The notes beneath the pieces are model-generated. The model was not told where the DNA came from. It worked only from the letters and a program-made list of their open reading frames with translations, and searched no databases. DNA of 64,000 nt from Hypomesus transpacificus (taxonomy: Eukaryota > Chordata > Actinopteri > Osmeriformes > Osmeridae): positions 1,096,795-1,160,794 of the forward strand of contig NC_061078.1 of the NCBI RefSeq assembly GCF_021917145.1, given 5' to 3'. The position numbers and the translations under genes are program-made. Shown here piece after piece: positions 10,681-22,600 of this stretch. Each line of letters begins with the position of its first letter. Position 1 is the first letter of the stretch.

Positions 10681-13600
10681 TCTAACTCTCCTTTCTCTCT
10701 CTCTCTCTCTCTCTCTAACTCTCTCTTCTCTCTCTAACTCTCCTCTCGCTCTCTCTCTCACTCTTCTCTCTCGCTCTCTCCCTCTCAGTAACAGCTGGTC
10801 TGCTCCTCTATTAGTGGCTGAGTGGCCCCTGGTCTGACATGGCTGTCAGGTCCCCCCAACCCAGGACAGCTGATGTCTACGTGAGCGAGAGAGCGAGAGA
10901 GCGAGAGAGCGAGAGAGCGAGAGAGCGAGAGAGCGAGAGAGCGAGAGAGCGAGAGCGTGTGGGTTCGAGGACAGGCAAAGTCTACCCAGAGGGAAAATCT
11001 CCTTTTTCAAACTTTAAATCACTGTGACAGAAAGAAACCCCCATTTCAACATTTCGAGTATGTGAGTTTTGTCTCGAATAATCACTACACTCATTCCCAA
11101 TCAATAAAACATAAAAGTACTCCCCACAATCAGAGAGCCACAATCCGGCAGTTGCTGGTTTTCGAGATTATATTGAAAAATACTAAGCAATCGTCAAGGA
11201 AAAACATTTTACCACCATGTCTTAATAAATTATATTTCAGTCTATTTAAGAAAAGAATCCTCAGTAACCCCACGAGGGTGCAGCGGGAACAGTGAAGCGC
11301 GTGAGGCCGGCGCGTGAGCTCACAGGCTACAGTTCAGTTCCTTCACTAATCTACAGTATCAACAGTTCAGTAGCGGCGATATGGAGATAACGCACGTCCA
11401 CAGCTAAGTGAAAAACCACGAACAGCAGCGTGGGTTCTATCAGTCGGCTCTATCAGTTTAACGGTCCTCCGACAGAAGCGCCGGACTCTTGACAGGGTTC
11501 GGCGCCTGTTGCCGGCATCTACAGTCATGTGCTCCCAGGAAACAACTACACGACCACGCCATCTCTACCGGACTCAATCAAAACAAAAAACCAGCAGTAG
11601 GCTAGGCCTTATCGCAGCGGTGGAGCCAACACGAGATGTTCCTAGTAGCCTATTCATTTCCCTCTCTAAAGTATGGTCTGCTTAAACCTACCGGGCGGGT
11701 TAGCTGACTAGCAAGGCCTAGTCGGGGTGGATTTGTGACGCGAAGTTGAGACATTATTCACGCTGCTGAGTGTGTCTTCGTGTGTGTGTGAGACCAGATT
11801 GTGTTTGGGAAGACAAGGGTTATTTACGTTGAAGACATTTTATAATCCTTTAGACAGCTGTCTGTCATGAAGCAAAAACACCTAGCAGAGTTTATACCAA
11901 CCCTCAAACTACTCTTATTTCTCTCTCCCCCCTCTCCCCCTCTCCCCATCCATCCTTTCTCTCTCCCCCCTCTCTCCCACATCAAAACAAACATTCATTC
12001 CAGGTCAGAAGCAGCATTGCTTCTCTGATTGTCATTTAAAAACGTCCTTCCTATTATCACCTGTCACTTCCTATAATCCCACCAATCAAATCACTTATAT
12101 TATTTCCAACAAGGATCATTCCAATTCACTGAGCGACCAATGGGACCTGGCAGAGCATACCTGTCGTGTTGCCGGGGGTGACGGCTGATGGCAGGAAGCT
12201 GACAGGCTGGAGAGGGTTGATAAGCGTTTCTCATTACTGTTCACACACACATACACAGCATACACACACATACACAGTTTTCACACACATAAACAGTATA
12301 CACACATACACACTTGAAAACAGTACACACACAGTGTACACACTCACTGATGACTGTAGCGTGCAATCTCTATGGTAATAGAATGTATCCCAATTCCCAG
12401 ATAATGAGAGAGAATATTTGTGACCTGTGGTGTTATTAGGGAAGAAACTGGAGGGAAGGAGGGAGAGAGGGGGGAGGGAGGGAGAGAGGGGGAGGGAGGG
12501 AGAGAGGGGGAGGGAGAAAGGGGGGAGGGAGGGTCTGGGGAATTGTTGATTCTGAGAACTTGTGTTCTGAATAACAATGACTACAAAATACCACAGTCAA
12601 CATAGAACGATACAATAGAACTCAACCCAAGAACCATAGAACCACGTTTTAGAATGAGACTCTGTAGAACCATAGAACCATGTTTTAGAACTAAACTCTC
12701 TAGAACCGCACTCCAGAATAAAAATCTACAACCACCCTAGAATGTTCTAGGAGAAAAAGGAGTAGAGAGGAAAAGGGGGAGAGTGAGAGGATGAGAAAAT
12801 AGAGGGAGAGAAGGAGGAGAGGGAAAGATGGAGAGAGAAGGAAGAGAGGATGATGTGTGTATGAGAAAAGGAGAGATGGAATGAGGAGAGAGATGGAATG
12901 AGGCTCCAGGGAGCGTCAGCAGCTCCTGCTAGAAAGGTCACCTGCAGAACAACACCATGCTAACCCTAACCCCAGGGAGGAAACTGAGTGTGAGGAACTA
13001 ACCGAGAGAGAATGTGTGTGAGTACCAATATGTACTGCTGTAGTGTGTGTGTGTGTGTGTGTGTCTGCAGAGTAGAGGCTGATTCTCAGAGGAACAGTGC
13101 TATTAGACACGGCCAGGAGGGCAATTAAAATAAAAGAGAAATTAGTGTGAAAGACTGAAAATGTTGATGTGTGTACGTGTGTGTACGTGTGTGTCAGCGT
13201 AAAAGATGAAGTGTGTCTGCATCGTCCTTTGACATCTCTGTCAGAGAATGGCTACAACACGACATAACAGTTGTGTAAATAATCATCATCATAATAAATA
13301 TTTCCACGTCTGTGACTCAGGGTTCAGGCAGAGACTCTGCTTATTATTCTGCTAACGAGGACCGTTCCACCATCACTGGTGGACCAGTTTTCATTCTTAT
13401 TCTAACCGGCGTAAGTTTAATGTTAATAAAAAGTTCCAATCAACCATGCTGGAATCTCCGCACGTCCGCTTAACGACACTGTGGCTCTCGAGGAGCGCGG
13501 GTCTAACCTCAGATATTTACCGCCAGAATAACGATCAGAAGGTCACAGGAGTCAGTCCCAGCCTGGGTAATTAAAATACTCTACCGTTAGAGAGGATGAC

Positions 13601-14590
13601 GAGAGAGAGAGAGAGAGTTGGGAGAGAAAGACAGAGTTAGAGAGGGAGGGAGGGTAAAAAACAGAGTGAGAGTTGGAGAGACAGAGTTAGAGAATGAGAG
13701 TGAAAGACAGATAACATTATACACATATATTGGTTTCTCAAGTCCACCTCGTCTCCACTCTCCAGAAACTCAATATGACAACAACACTGTCAACAACATC
13801 GATATGTTTCTTTTCTTCATTGACTGCCAGAGCCCATCAATAACACTTACAGTCCCCTGACTCTTCTGGACTCAGACACACCTCAAGCACACACACATCC
13901 ACATGTACACACACACACCTCAAACACACACACATCCACATGTACACACACACACCTCAACCACACACAACCAAAATGATGTCCAGAGACACACCTACAC
14001 ACAGCTGTAACCTTCAACACTAATTTAACTGAGGCTTCATTTCCATCAACACTTTCTAATTCCTAATCTATTTTACACATCTTTTCTGCTGTTTACTGAA
14101 TTATGTTATGCTAGTTTTGCCATCATTTGCTAGCTTTTTAATATTAATATTTCTGTCATTTTCGCTGACTGTTGTAAATGTATATTATTTTGTGTACTAT
14201 GAAGCTGTAGCTTGTCATATCTTGAGAATGTTCAGAATGACCTTGTGATATACTGACCTTGAACGTGATATACTGTGTACTTGATGACCCACCAACCTTA
14301 AAGGTGTTACCTCGAGCCACAGTCACATGGTCCAACCACTGAGCTGAACCTCAGTCACCCTTTAGTTCAGTCATGCTGCATGTTGTTGGAAGGAATGTCA
14401 TGACAGGTGGCTGAACCAGGAAACAGTAAGACAAGGGTGGATGTAAACACCCCCACCTAGTGGAGAGGTACAATACTGACATTTCAAAGAGAAGAGAAAC
14501 AAAAAAACGATCTTCCTTTGTCTCTAAACCTTTTAGTTTCTGCTGTGACAGATTCAAATAATCCAAAACAAGAATAAAACACCAAAAAAT
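8274..14590. other. Intergenic region between axin1 and thumpd1, no gene recognised
   Basis: About 6.3 kb with no exon I can assign. It contains pyrimidine-rich tracts (8930-9300), a CpG-rich block at about 9950-10175 that could be a distal promoter or noncoding first exon, dinucleotide arrays (10330-10960), a second CpG-richer block at 11280-11550, CA-type repeats near 12240-12345, and purine-rich tracts at 12430-12540 and 12760-12900. The frames in the CpG-rich blocks do not resemble any protein I know. Confidence 0.6.
10330..10957. repeat. TG, CT and GA(GC) microsatellite cluster
   Basis: TGTG/TGAG repeats occupy about 10331-10447. A long CT array with AACTCT interruptions covers about 10607-10790. 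A GAGAGAGC octamer repeat covers about 10880-10957. All are low-complexity; open frames here are repeat artefacts. Confidence 0.9.
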
Positions 14591-14593
14591 CTA

Positions 14594-14599
14594 TTTATT
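14594..14599 (-). terminator. Candidate polyadenylation signal of thumpd1
   Basis: The minus strand reads AATAAA about 770 bp past the thumpd1 stop codon. It is the first clear canonical signal I find downstream of the array of 36-bp repeats. The real cleavage site needs transcript data. Confidence 0.4.
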
Positions 14600-14805
14600 T
14601 GTCAGAGCTGTGCAGGGTAGCTTTTCAGTTCAACAGGTAGAACCTGTTCAAAAGTCAGCAGCACTTCCTGTTTAGACAGGAAATCTGTCATACAAACAGT
14701 CAACGTTCAACACAACAGTAGTGGATGAAAAAGAAAATCCTTAAAAAAAGAAATGAAGGATAAACTAAACTTAGAGAAGCAATGCCCCTCTCCCCTCCAA
14801 ACTCA

Positions 14806-15056
14806 AATCATGAAGAGTTAAGAACTAATGTTCCTGTTTTCAATCATGAAGAGTTAAGAACTAATGTTCCTGTTTTCAATCATGAAGAGTTAAGAACTAA
14901 TGTTCCTGTTTTCAATCATGAAGAGTTAAGAACTAATGTTCCTGTTTTCAATCATGAAGAGTTAAGAACTAATGTTCCTGTTTTCAATCATGAAGAGTTA
15001 AGAACTAATGTTCCTGTTTTCAATCATGAAGAGTTAAGAACTAATGTTCCTGTTTT
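14806..15056. repeat. 36-bp tandem repeat, 7 copies (thumpd1 3' flank or 3' UTR)
   Basis: Seven head-to-tail copies of a 36-bp unit (beginning AATCATGAAGAGTTAAGAAC) are virtually identical. If thumpd1 uses the polyadenylation signal near 14594, the array lies inside its 3' UTR. There are no spacers between units, so it is a minisatellite and not a CRISPR array. Confidence 0.92.
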
Positions 15057-15368
15057 CCTACAAACATGTCAGTCTCCCTCTTAGCTTTTCATTGTGACAT
15101 CATACAAATGGTGTCGACCAACCACACTCACGTTTCATTAAAAAATGGAAACAAGATGGAGAGAGCAGATGAAAAGGAGGTTTAGATGGAGAGAGCAGAT
15201 TTTAAAACGTCCGATGGTGGATCAAGTCATTATCAATAACACTACGGTTGGAGATCAAACCACACACACACACGTCAGCACAGGTGCACACACACTGGGA
15301 GGACAGCAGTGCACCAACAAGCTACTCATTCATTCACACATTCTCTCCTTCTCTGTCTAGTTGTGCTG

Positions 15369-17741
15369 TTACAGGACCTCCTTCTCCTTCTCCTCCTTCT
15401 CCTCCTTCTCCTCCTCACCATCCCTCGTCTCTCTCACTTCCTGCTTCTCCTTCTCTTCCTGGTTGGTGGCAACAACTTCCGGTTCCACTTCCTGCTTGGT
15501 ACCAGTAACTTCCTGGTTGGCGCCGGTCTCTTCCTGTTTGGACGTGTCGTCCTTGATCACTTCCTGCAGGTTGTACTTCCTGAAGAGCGTGTAGTGACGC
15601 ACCACGCTGACACAGCACACGCTCTTGATGACCTCCACGATGATGGTCAGCTCTGGGTTGGTCAGGTCAACTTTGTTCTTAGGGTTCATCTTACCCACCA
15701 GACCTGAGGACGCACACACACCTCAGTACATGGTCAGGCTGTGGTCATGTTGTGGTTGTGGTCAGGCTGTGGTCATGTTGTGGTTGTGGTCAGGCTGTGG
15801 TCATGTTGTGGTTGTGGTCAGGCTGTGGTCGGGCTGTGGTCATCTTGTGTTGTGGTCAGGCTGTGGTCATGTTGTGGTTAGGCTGTGGTCATGTTGTGGT
15901 TGTGGTCAGGCTGTGGTCATGTTGCGGTTAGGCTGTGGTCATGTTGTGGTTATGGTCAGGCTGTGGTCATGTTGTGGTTGTGGTCAAGCTGTGGTCATGT
16001 TGTGGTTGTGGTCAGGCTGTGGTCATGTTGTGGTTGTGGTCAGGCTGTGGTCATTTGTGGTTGTGGTTAGGCTGTGGTCATGTTGTGGTTGTGGTCAGGC
16101 TGTGGTCATGTTGTGGTTGTGGTCAGGCTGTGGTCATGTTGTGGTTTTAGTCAGGCTGTGGTCATGTTGTGGTTGTGGTCAGGCTGTGGTCATGTTGTGG
16201 TTGTGGTCAGGCTGTGGTCATGTTGTGGTTGTGGTCAGGCTGTGGTCATGGTCAGGCTGTGGTCATGTTGTGGTTGTGGTCAGGCTGTGGTCATGGTCAG
16301 GCTGTGGTCATGTTGTGGTTGTGGTCAGGCTGTGATTGTGGTTAGACTGTGGTCATGTTGTAGTTGTGGTCAGGCTGTGGTCATGTTGTGGTTGTGGTCA
16401 TGTTGTGGTTGTGGTCAGGCTGTGGTCATGTTGTGGTTGTGGTCATGTTGTGGTTGTGGTCAGGCTGTGGTCATGTTGTGGTTGTGGTCATGTTGTGGTT
16501 GTGGTCAGGCTGTGGTCATGTTGTGGTTGTGGTCATGTTGTGGTTGTGGTCAGGCTGTGGTCATGTTGTGGTTGTGGTCATGTTGTGGTCATGTTGTGGT
16601 TGTGGTCAGGCTGTGGTCATGTTGTGGTTGTGGTCATGTTGTGGTCATGTTGTGGTTGTGGTCAGGCTGTGATTGTGGTTAGACTGTGGTCATGTAGTGG
16701 TTGTGGTCAGGCTGTGGTCATGTTGTGGTTGTGGTCATGTTGTGGTTGTGGTCATGTTGTGGTCATGTTGTGGTTGTGGTCATGTTGTGGTCAGGCTGTG
16801 ATTGTGGTTAGACTGTGGTCATGTTGTGGTTGTGGTCAGGCTGTGGTCATGTTGTGGTTGTGGTCATGTTGTGGTTGTGGTCAGGTTGTGGTCATGTTGT
16901 GGTTGTGGTCAGGCTGTGGTCATGTTGTGGTTGTGGTCATGTTGTGGTTGTGGTCAGGCTGTGGTCATGTTGTGGTTGTGGTCATGTTGTGGTTGTGGTC
17001 AGGCTGTGGTCATGTTGTGGTTGTGGTCATGTTGTGGTTGTGGTCAGGCTGTGGTCATGTTGTGGTTGTGGTCATGTTGTGGTTGTGGTCAGGCTGTGGT
17101 CATGTTGTGGTTGTGGTCATGTTGTGGTTGTGGTCAGGCTGTGGTCATGTTGTGGTTGTGGTCATGTTGTGGTTGTGGTCATGTTGTGGTTGTGGTCATG
17201 TTGTGGTTGTGGTCAGGCTGTGGTCATGGTCAGGCTGTGGTCATGTTGTGGTTGTGGTCAGGCTGTGGTCATTTTGTGGTTGTGGTCATGTTGTGGTTGT
17301 GGTCATGTTGTGGTTGTGGTCAGGCTGTGGTCATGGTCAGGCTGTGGTCATGTTGTGGTTGTGGTCAGGCTGTGGTCAGGCTGTGGTCATGTTGTGGTTG
17401 TGGTCATGTTGTGGTTGTGGTCAGGCTGTGGTCATGTTGTGGTTGTGGTCATGTTGTGGTTGTGGTCAGGCTGTGGTCATGTTGTGGTTGTGGTCAGGCT
17501 GTGGTCATGTTGTGGTTGTGGTCATGTTGTGGTTGTGGTCATGTTGTGGTTGTGGTCAGGCTGTGGTCATGTGTACCTGCCAAGGCCTTGATGATGTCGT
17601 CCCTCTTGTTGTGGCTGCTGTTGCGAGCCTTGAAGGCGATCTGGTAGGAGCTGCAGCTGGGGGCTTTGAACCAAGGCTCCAGGAACGTGCTCAGGTACTG
17701 GTCCATGTCCTCCTGGTAGGCCCTGCAGGTCCCACTCACCT

Positions 17742-17778
<37 letters not shown>

Positions 17779-17873
17779 GGGCGCACACACACACACACAC
17801 ACACACGGTGGGCGCACACACACACACACACACACACAGTGGGCACACACACACACACACACACACACAGTGG

Positions 17874-17910
<37 letters not shown>

Positions 17911-18993
17911 GTTAAGCTACACCTGGGTTCACACCCTCATCTCCAAACACAGCTTGATGTTGATAATGAGGGAGATATAATACATGTATTCTGCGCTTTC
18001 CCAAGGTCAAACCAGGAAGTAAACCGGAAGCATCAAGCCAGGAATTAGACAGGAAGCAGGAAGTCTTACCGGCAGCATGCGCAGGATGACCCGGCTCTTC
18101 TTCTTCTTGGAGGTGTGGAGGTCAGACAGGATGTGATGCACCAACTTGTCTGGTTCTGGAGAACACACACCAAGAGAGAAACAGAGAGGAAAGAGGGAAT
18201 AAAAAAGACAAAGCATTAGAGCTAAAATCTTCATCATGCTCAGTGGAACCACTCTTACTACTTCTCATCCACCCCACCTACCCCCCCACCCTCCTCTTCC
18301 TCACCCAGGTTGGTGGTCCTGATGAAGATGACGTTGTTAGCTCCGCTGTCCAGCGCCCGGAACCTGAGCTGGTGTTTCTGGGAGGAGCTGCGTAGCTGGG
18401 ACACCTCTTTCTTTAGCGCCACCTCCGCATCATCTTCCTCCTCACCCTCCTCTGCCTCACTCCCACTCTCCTCTCCTCCCTGCCCCCACACACACAGTGG
18501 ATTAGGAACATGTGTGTATTCATCCGTTTGTTTACAACCACATGGTTACAGCACTTAACTGCAAATCAAGAGGTTGCAGGTTCAAATCCCTTCTGTACGT
18601 CGCTTAAGATGTGCTTAGGATGAAATTATCCACTGAATGACAGTAACTCCATCCATTCACCCCGGGACACAAGTTTGACACGTGTGTGACTGATTGCACC
18701 TCTGCAGGATACTGTTGGCTGAGACTAGTGTGTGTGTGAGAGCGGAAGCTAAATATAGTGTTGGGTTTGGTGAAGTTCGGTTTGCTTACATTCTCCGGTC
18801 CGTACAGTTTGTCGGCGTACTCGTTGAGTAGATTGAAAGCTTCCGCTGTACACTTTCTCTCGTTCATGTTGCACGTGATGAGAATACCCTGCATGCCCAC
18901 CTCGAGCTCCCGGGAACCCTTGTACCGTTTGCTCCGTTGACCCCCGCCGTACCGCTTCTTGTTGCGTTTCTTGGAGTCCTGTGCCTCTGACAT
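15369..18993 (-). CDS. thumpd1: THUMP domain-containing protein 1, complete 5-exon coding region
   Basis: Coding exons on the minus strand: 18993-18790, 18479-18305, 18155-18070, 17739-17577 and 15703-15369. All borders are GT-AG and phases match, giving 320 aa (human is about 350). The N-terminus is Lys/Arg-rich, then comes the hallmark MQGILITCNMNERKCTAEAF, an acidic Ser/Glu stretch at the start of exon 2, SGANNVIFIRT, LVHHILSDLHTSKKKKSRVI and the THUMP-domain core RMLPVSGTCRAYQEDM with FLEPWFKAP. Exon 5 holds NKVDLTNPELTIIVEVIKSVCCVSVV and YNLQEVIK, then a Gln/Glu/Lys-rich tail of about 50 residues. THUMPD1 is known as an RNA-binding adaptor of NAT10 for tRNA acetylation; that role is inferred from the family. 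The start is the ATG at 18991-18993; the frame upstream has no other ATG. The tail is coded by a CTC-repeat tract and may vary in length. Introns 1, 3 and 4 hold repeats. Confidence 0.93.
15729..17572. repeat. GTGGTCA-type minisatellite filling thumpd1 intron 4
   Basis: About 1.84 kb built from variants of GGCTGTGGTCATGTTGTGG plus TTGTGGTCA, in units of mostly 18 to 46 bp with a higher-order pattern of about 46 bp in the middle. The array stops 5 bp from the exon 4 donor and begins about 25 bp upstream of the exon 5 acceptor, so it is almost the whole intron. Purines and pyrimidines are strongly strand-biased (G/T on plus, A/C on minus), which keeps frames open for hundreds of codons; these are not genes. 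Confidence 0.95.
17742..17908. repeat. CA microsatellite with GTGGGCG interruptions in thumpd1 intron 3
   Basis: Blocks of (CA)n of 16-30 bp are separated four times by GTGGGC(G/A) or GGTGGGCG. The array abuts the exon 4 acceptor, so the usual polypyrimidine tract is a (GT)n tract in transcript sense. Confidence 0.9.
18535..18612 (+). repeat. tRNA-like SINE fragment in thumpd1 intron 1
   Basis: The segment contains TGGTTACAGCACTTAACTGC followed by AGAGGTTGCAGGTTCAAATCC, which resembles the A-box/anticodon region and B-box of a tRNA-derived SINE head. No full SINE body or target duplication is evident. A reverse-oriented relative appears at about 29252-29302. Confidence 0.5.
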
Positions 18994-19357
18994 ATTTGAA
19001 GGCAACGTTTAAAACGGGAAATGTGACTGTCAACAAACGTCTGACAAGACTGCAGATAAGCGGCTAGGTAGCTAGCTTTGAAACGTAAACTACACGCTTT
19101 AGTCGATGTAGTTTACAAAAAAACGCAGATTAAAATCTCATGCCCAAAGATTCCTCTTTTTAAAGTTACAACCAAAGTTAGAGGGCTACTGGTGTGCTAC
19201 CGCGATCTTTTCATTCATGCTGTGCTACTCTGCGCCAAATGTGTCTGATTCTGCCCCGCTACGGAGTTCGGAGAGGGACAAGCATCACCGGGCCCAAATT
19301 GCGAATCGATAAAGCCGTTTTCGTACAATGCGTTGAGGAAAGAAATACGTTGAATAC

Positions 19358-19363
19358 TTTATT
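19358..19363 (-). terminator. Polyadenylation signal of eri2
   Basis: The minus strand carries AATAAA 254 bp past the eri2 stop codon. That is a typical 3' UTR length, and it lies before the thumpd1 start region. Confidence 0.55.
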
Positions 19364-19616
19364 ACAGACACGTGTACATTTGTTACAGTAAATAAATTAA
19401 TCTGTGAGTCTTCATAATACATACAGCCATTTCAAAAGTTTTCCCAATTACATCATTTTACACATACTATACAATACCAAACCCTTCAGATCATTCATAT
19501 TGACTCATGAATCATAATTCATCAAATTAAGCTGCAATAGCCGGCCCTTCCTCAGCATGTCTCAGCAGATCTTCCTCAGTGAGGAAGAGGAGGGAGGCGT
19601 CCATTCAGGCTGGAGT

Positions 19617-22600
19617 CTAATAACGAACAGAGGATTTCCATGCAGTCGCCCTAGACAACAGGGTTGCCCTCGGCGATGGGACTGTAACGTTGATGACGGC
19701 CGACTCCCACCTGAAGAACCCGCATCCTGCCCTCTTCCTGGTGCCAACGGTTGCCGTGCCAATGGTCCTGGGGGCGGGGCAGCAGTAGAACGCTTGCCCG
19801 TGATTGGGGCCACCGTTGGCAACCGTCTGGCGCTTCGCTCTCCGCCCGCACGCACATAACGGAGACGTGATCCTAGCCACGCCCCTTGACGACGGAAGGA
19901 AGGAGGAGATGAGGGAGGAGGACAGGAGGGAGCGAGAACGAGAGGAGGAGAGGACAGAGGAAGAGAGCCTGGAGGTGGAGGAGGAGGGAGGGGCAGGGAG
20001 GTGAGAGGGAGGATAAGAGGAGGAGGAGGGGATGGAGGAGGGATGTGAGGAGGTGGAGGAGGAGAGCCTGGAGGAGGAGGGGATGGAGGAGGGATGTGAG
20101 GAAGTGGAGGAGGAGGGCCTGGAGGAAGAGGGGATGGAGAAAGGATATGAGGAGGTGGAGGAGGAGAGCCTGGAGGAGGAGGGGATGGAGGGAGGACGAG
20201 AGGAGGTGGAGGAGGAGAGCCTGGAGGAGGAGGGGATGGAGGGAGGACGAGAGGAGGTGGAGGAGGAGAGCCTGGAGGAGGAGGGGATGGAGGGAGGACG
20301 AGAGGAGGTGGAGGAGGAGAGCCTGGAGGAGGAGGGGATGGAGGGAGGACGAGAGGAGGTGGAGGAGGAGAGCCTGGAGGAGGAGGGGATGGAGGAGGGA
20401 TGTGAGGAGGTGGAGGAGGAGAGCCTGGAGGAGGGGGGGATGGAGGGAGGACGAGAGGAGGTGGAGGAGGAGAGCCTGGAGGAGGGGATGGAGGAGGGAT
20501 GTGAGGAGGTGGAGGAGGAGAGCCTGGAGGAGGGATGTGAGGAGGTGGAGGAGGAGAGCCTGGAGGAGGAGGGGATGGAGGAGGGATGTGAGGAGGTGGA
20601 GGAGGAGAGCCTGGAGGAGGAGGGGATGGAGGAGGGACGAGAAGAGGAGGAAGAGAGATGGGGTGGGTCCCTGTAGACATTGAAGGAAGGCTGGTCTGGT
20701 TTGTTTGTGTTGTTAAGTGTGTGTGTGTTGCTAGATAGGTGTCTGGTTGTGCATATGGCTGTGTGTGTGTTTCTAGGTGTGTGTGAGTGTGTAGCTGTGT
20801 TGCTTTCCTCCCCCCCTTCCTCCAACACCACATCGTCATAGGAACCACACCATTCCGATTCCAGAAGTACCGGCACTTCCTCCTCCCAGCCCACCACTGC
20901 TTCCGGGTCAGGGGTCAGCTCCAGCTGGGGCTGATGGGAAATGTGGTCCATGGTAGTGGACACCAGAACCAGACTGCTGAAGCTGTTGTTGACAGTTCCT
21001 ATCCTTCCTCCACACAGCGGGCTATTCAGACGGGTCAGTACCGTCGTCAGGGGCGACAGCAGGTTCTGAAGCGGTTCAGAGGTTCTAGTGTTCCGCTGGG
21101 GGTTCCACTCTGGGCAGGGAGCGGAGCGGTTCTCAGAGGGTTGGAGACGGCAGGGTTGTGGTTCTAGGCAGGGTGATGAGGAAGCTCTGTCTGTATCCTT
21201 GTTGTTCTGGATGGTCGTGTTGACTGATGTGTTTGTAAATAAGGGTTTGGTCTTTAGTGGTGCCTGTGAAGGAGTCAAATCAAAATAAACTTTAGACATT
21301 TTATTTTTTAGAAGTCTAGAAGTTTACGGTCTGTAGACACAGTGTAAAGTAATCACATCTCAGCTAGCATACACAGTGTAAAGTAACATCTCAGCTACCA
21401 GACACAGTGTAAAGTAACATCTCAGCTACCAGGCATAGTTTTTGAAAATAATTATACTCAGTATAGTATATATTAAGTTTCAGTAGAAAATGTAACAGAT
21501 TATTGATTGAGAGTTTATCAAAGGGGGGGTCACCTGCGGGGGCTTTTGGGGAGCAGGGCTGGGGAGAGTAGGAGAGGCTGCGGAAGAGGAGGGGGGGGGA
21601 GGGGGGAGGTCAGGGGGGAGGTCAGGGGGGAGGTCAGGGGGGAGGTCAGGGGGGAGGTCAGGGGGGAGGTCAGGGGGGAGGTCAGGGGGGAGGTCAGGGG
21701 TCCACTCACCCTCTCAGGGCTTCGGGTGATCTTCATCACACAGCCATCCTTCATCATCCTCCAGGCCAGCCCGGCTGTGTTCCGAGCATCATCCAGACCT
21801 GGACACACACACATGTTATACAAACACAGGATACACTCTGGAGGTAGAGTGTGTGTGTAATGTGTACCAGTTTGTGTGTGTACCTGAGTGTTGTCGTCCT
21901 GAGAACTGGATGCCCAGGTCTTGCAGCGCTCCATTCAGACCTTTAGGCTTCCTGCTGTAGAAGAGCTGCATCACACACACACACACACACACACACAGGC
22001 ACACACACAGAAACACACACGTACACACGTTACTCTCCTGCTAAAGAACGGGGAGACAGAGAGACTAAAAGAAGAGATATGGATTTAGAAAGACAGACTG
22101 ATTGGTTGAGTGTGTATGCCTGTGCGTGGGTGTGTATATGTGTGTGTACATAACGTGTGTGTGTGTGTCACCTTGTAGGTGCTCCTTAGGTCTGTCCAGC
22201 TGTTCAGGACGTCTGGCTTGTGAAGCTGCTTCCTTGAACACTCATACTGCAAACACACCCCCAGGTCCCAGTCTGACCAATCACAACACAGGGAATCAGA
22301 GACCACAGCCAATCACAACACAGGGAGACAGGGAAGACCACCAATGAGTGTGCGTCGTACCTGACCATGTGACGAAGGCGCAGAGTTTGTGTGAGGGGGC
22401 GGGGCTTCCGCTGGGGTGCCTGGAGAAGGCCAAGCCCCTCTGCAGCTGCTGTGTCTGCAGCCAGCGGCTGAAACGAGACAGGCATATCTGCAGGGGCACG
22501 CCTGACTCCACCTGGGCCTGCAGGACGGCACACAGAGACATAACTAAGACACCCTAACCCCCTGACTCCACCTGAGCCTGCAGGGAGGGACAGTCTGTGT

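Noticed and set aside
14806-15056. Regular 36-bp direct repeats resembling a CRISPR array
   Set aside because: The repeats are contiguous without unique spacers, and this is animal nuclear DNA.
15625-18048. Plus-strand open frames rich in Cys/Gly/Trp/Val up to 570 codons
   Set aside because: They are produced by the thumpd1 intron 4 minisatellite and run into antisense of real thumpd1 exons; no start context or conserved domain.
20032-20683. Plus-strand Glu/Gly- or Arg/Trp-rich frames of more than 200 codons
   Set aside because: They are antisense shadows of the coding eri2 minisatellite; the minus-strand frame continues into the GRF zinc finger and is the real one.
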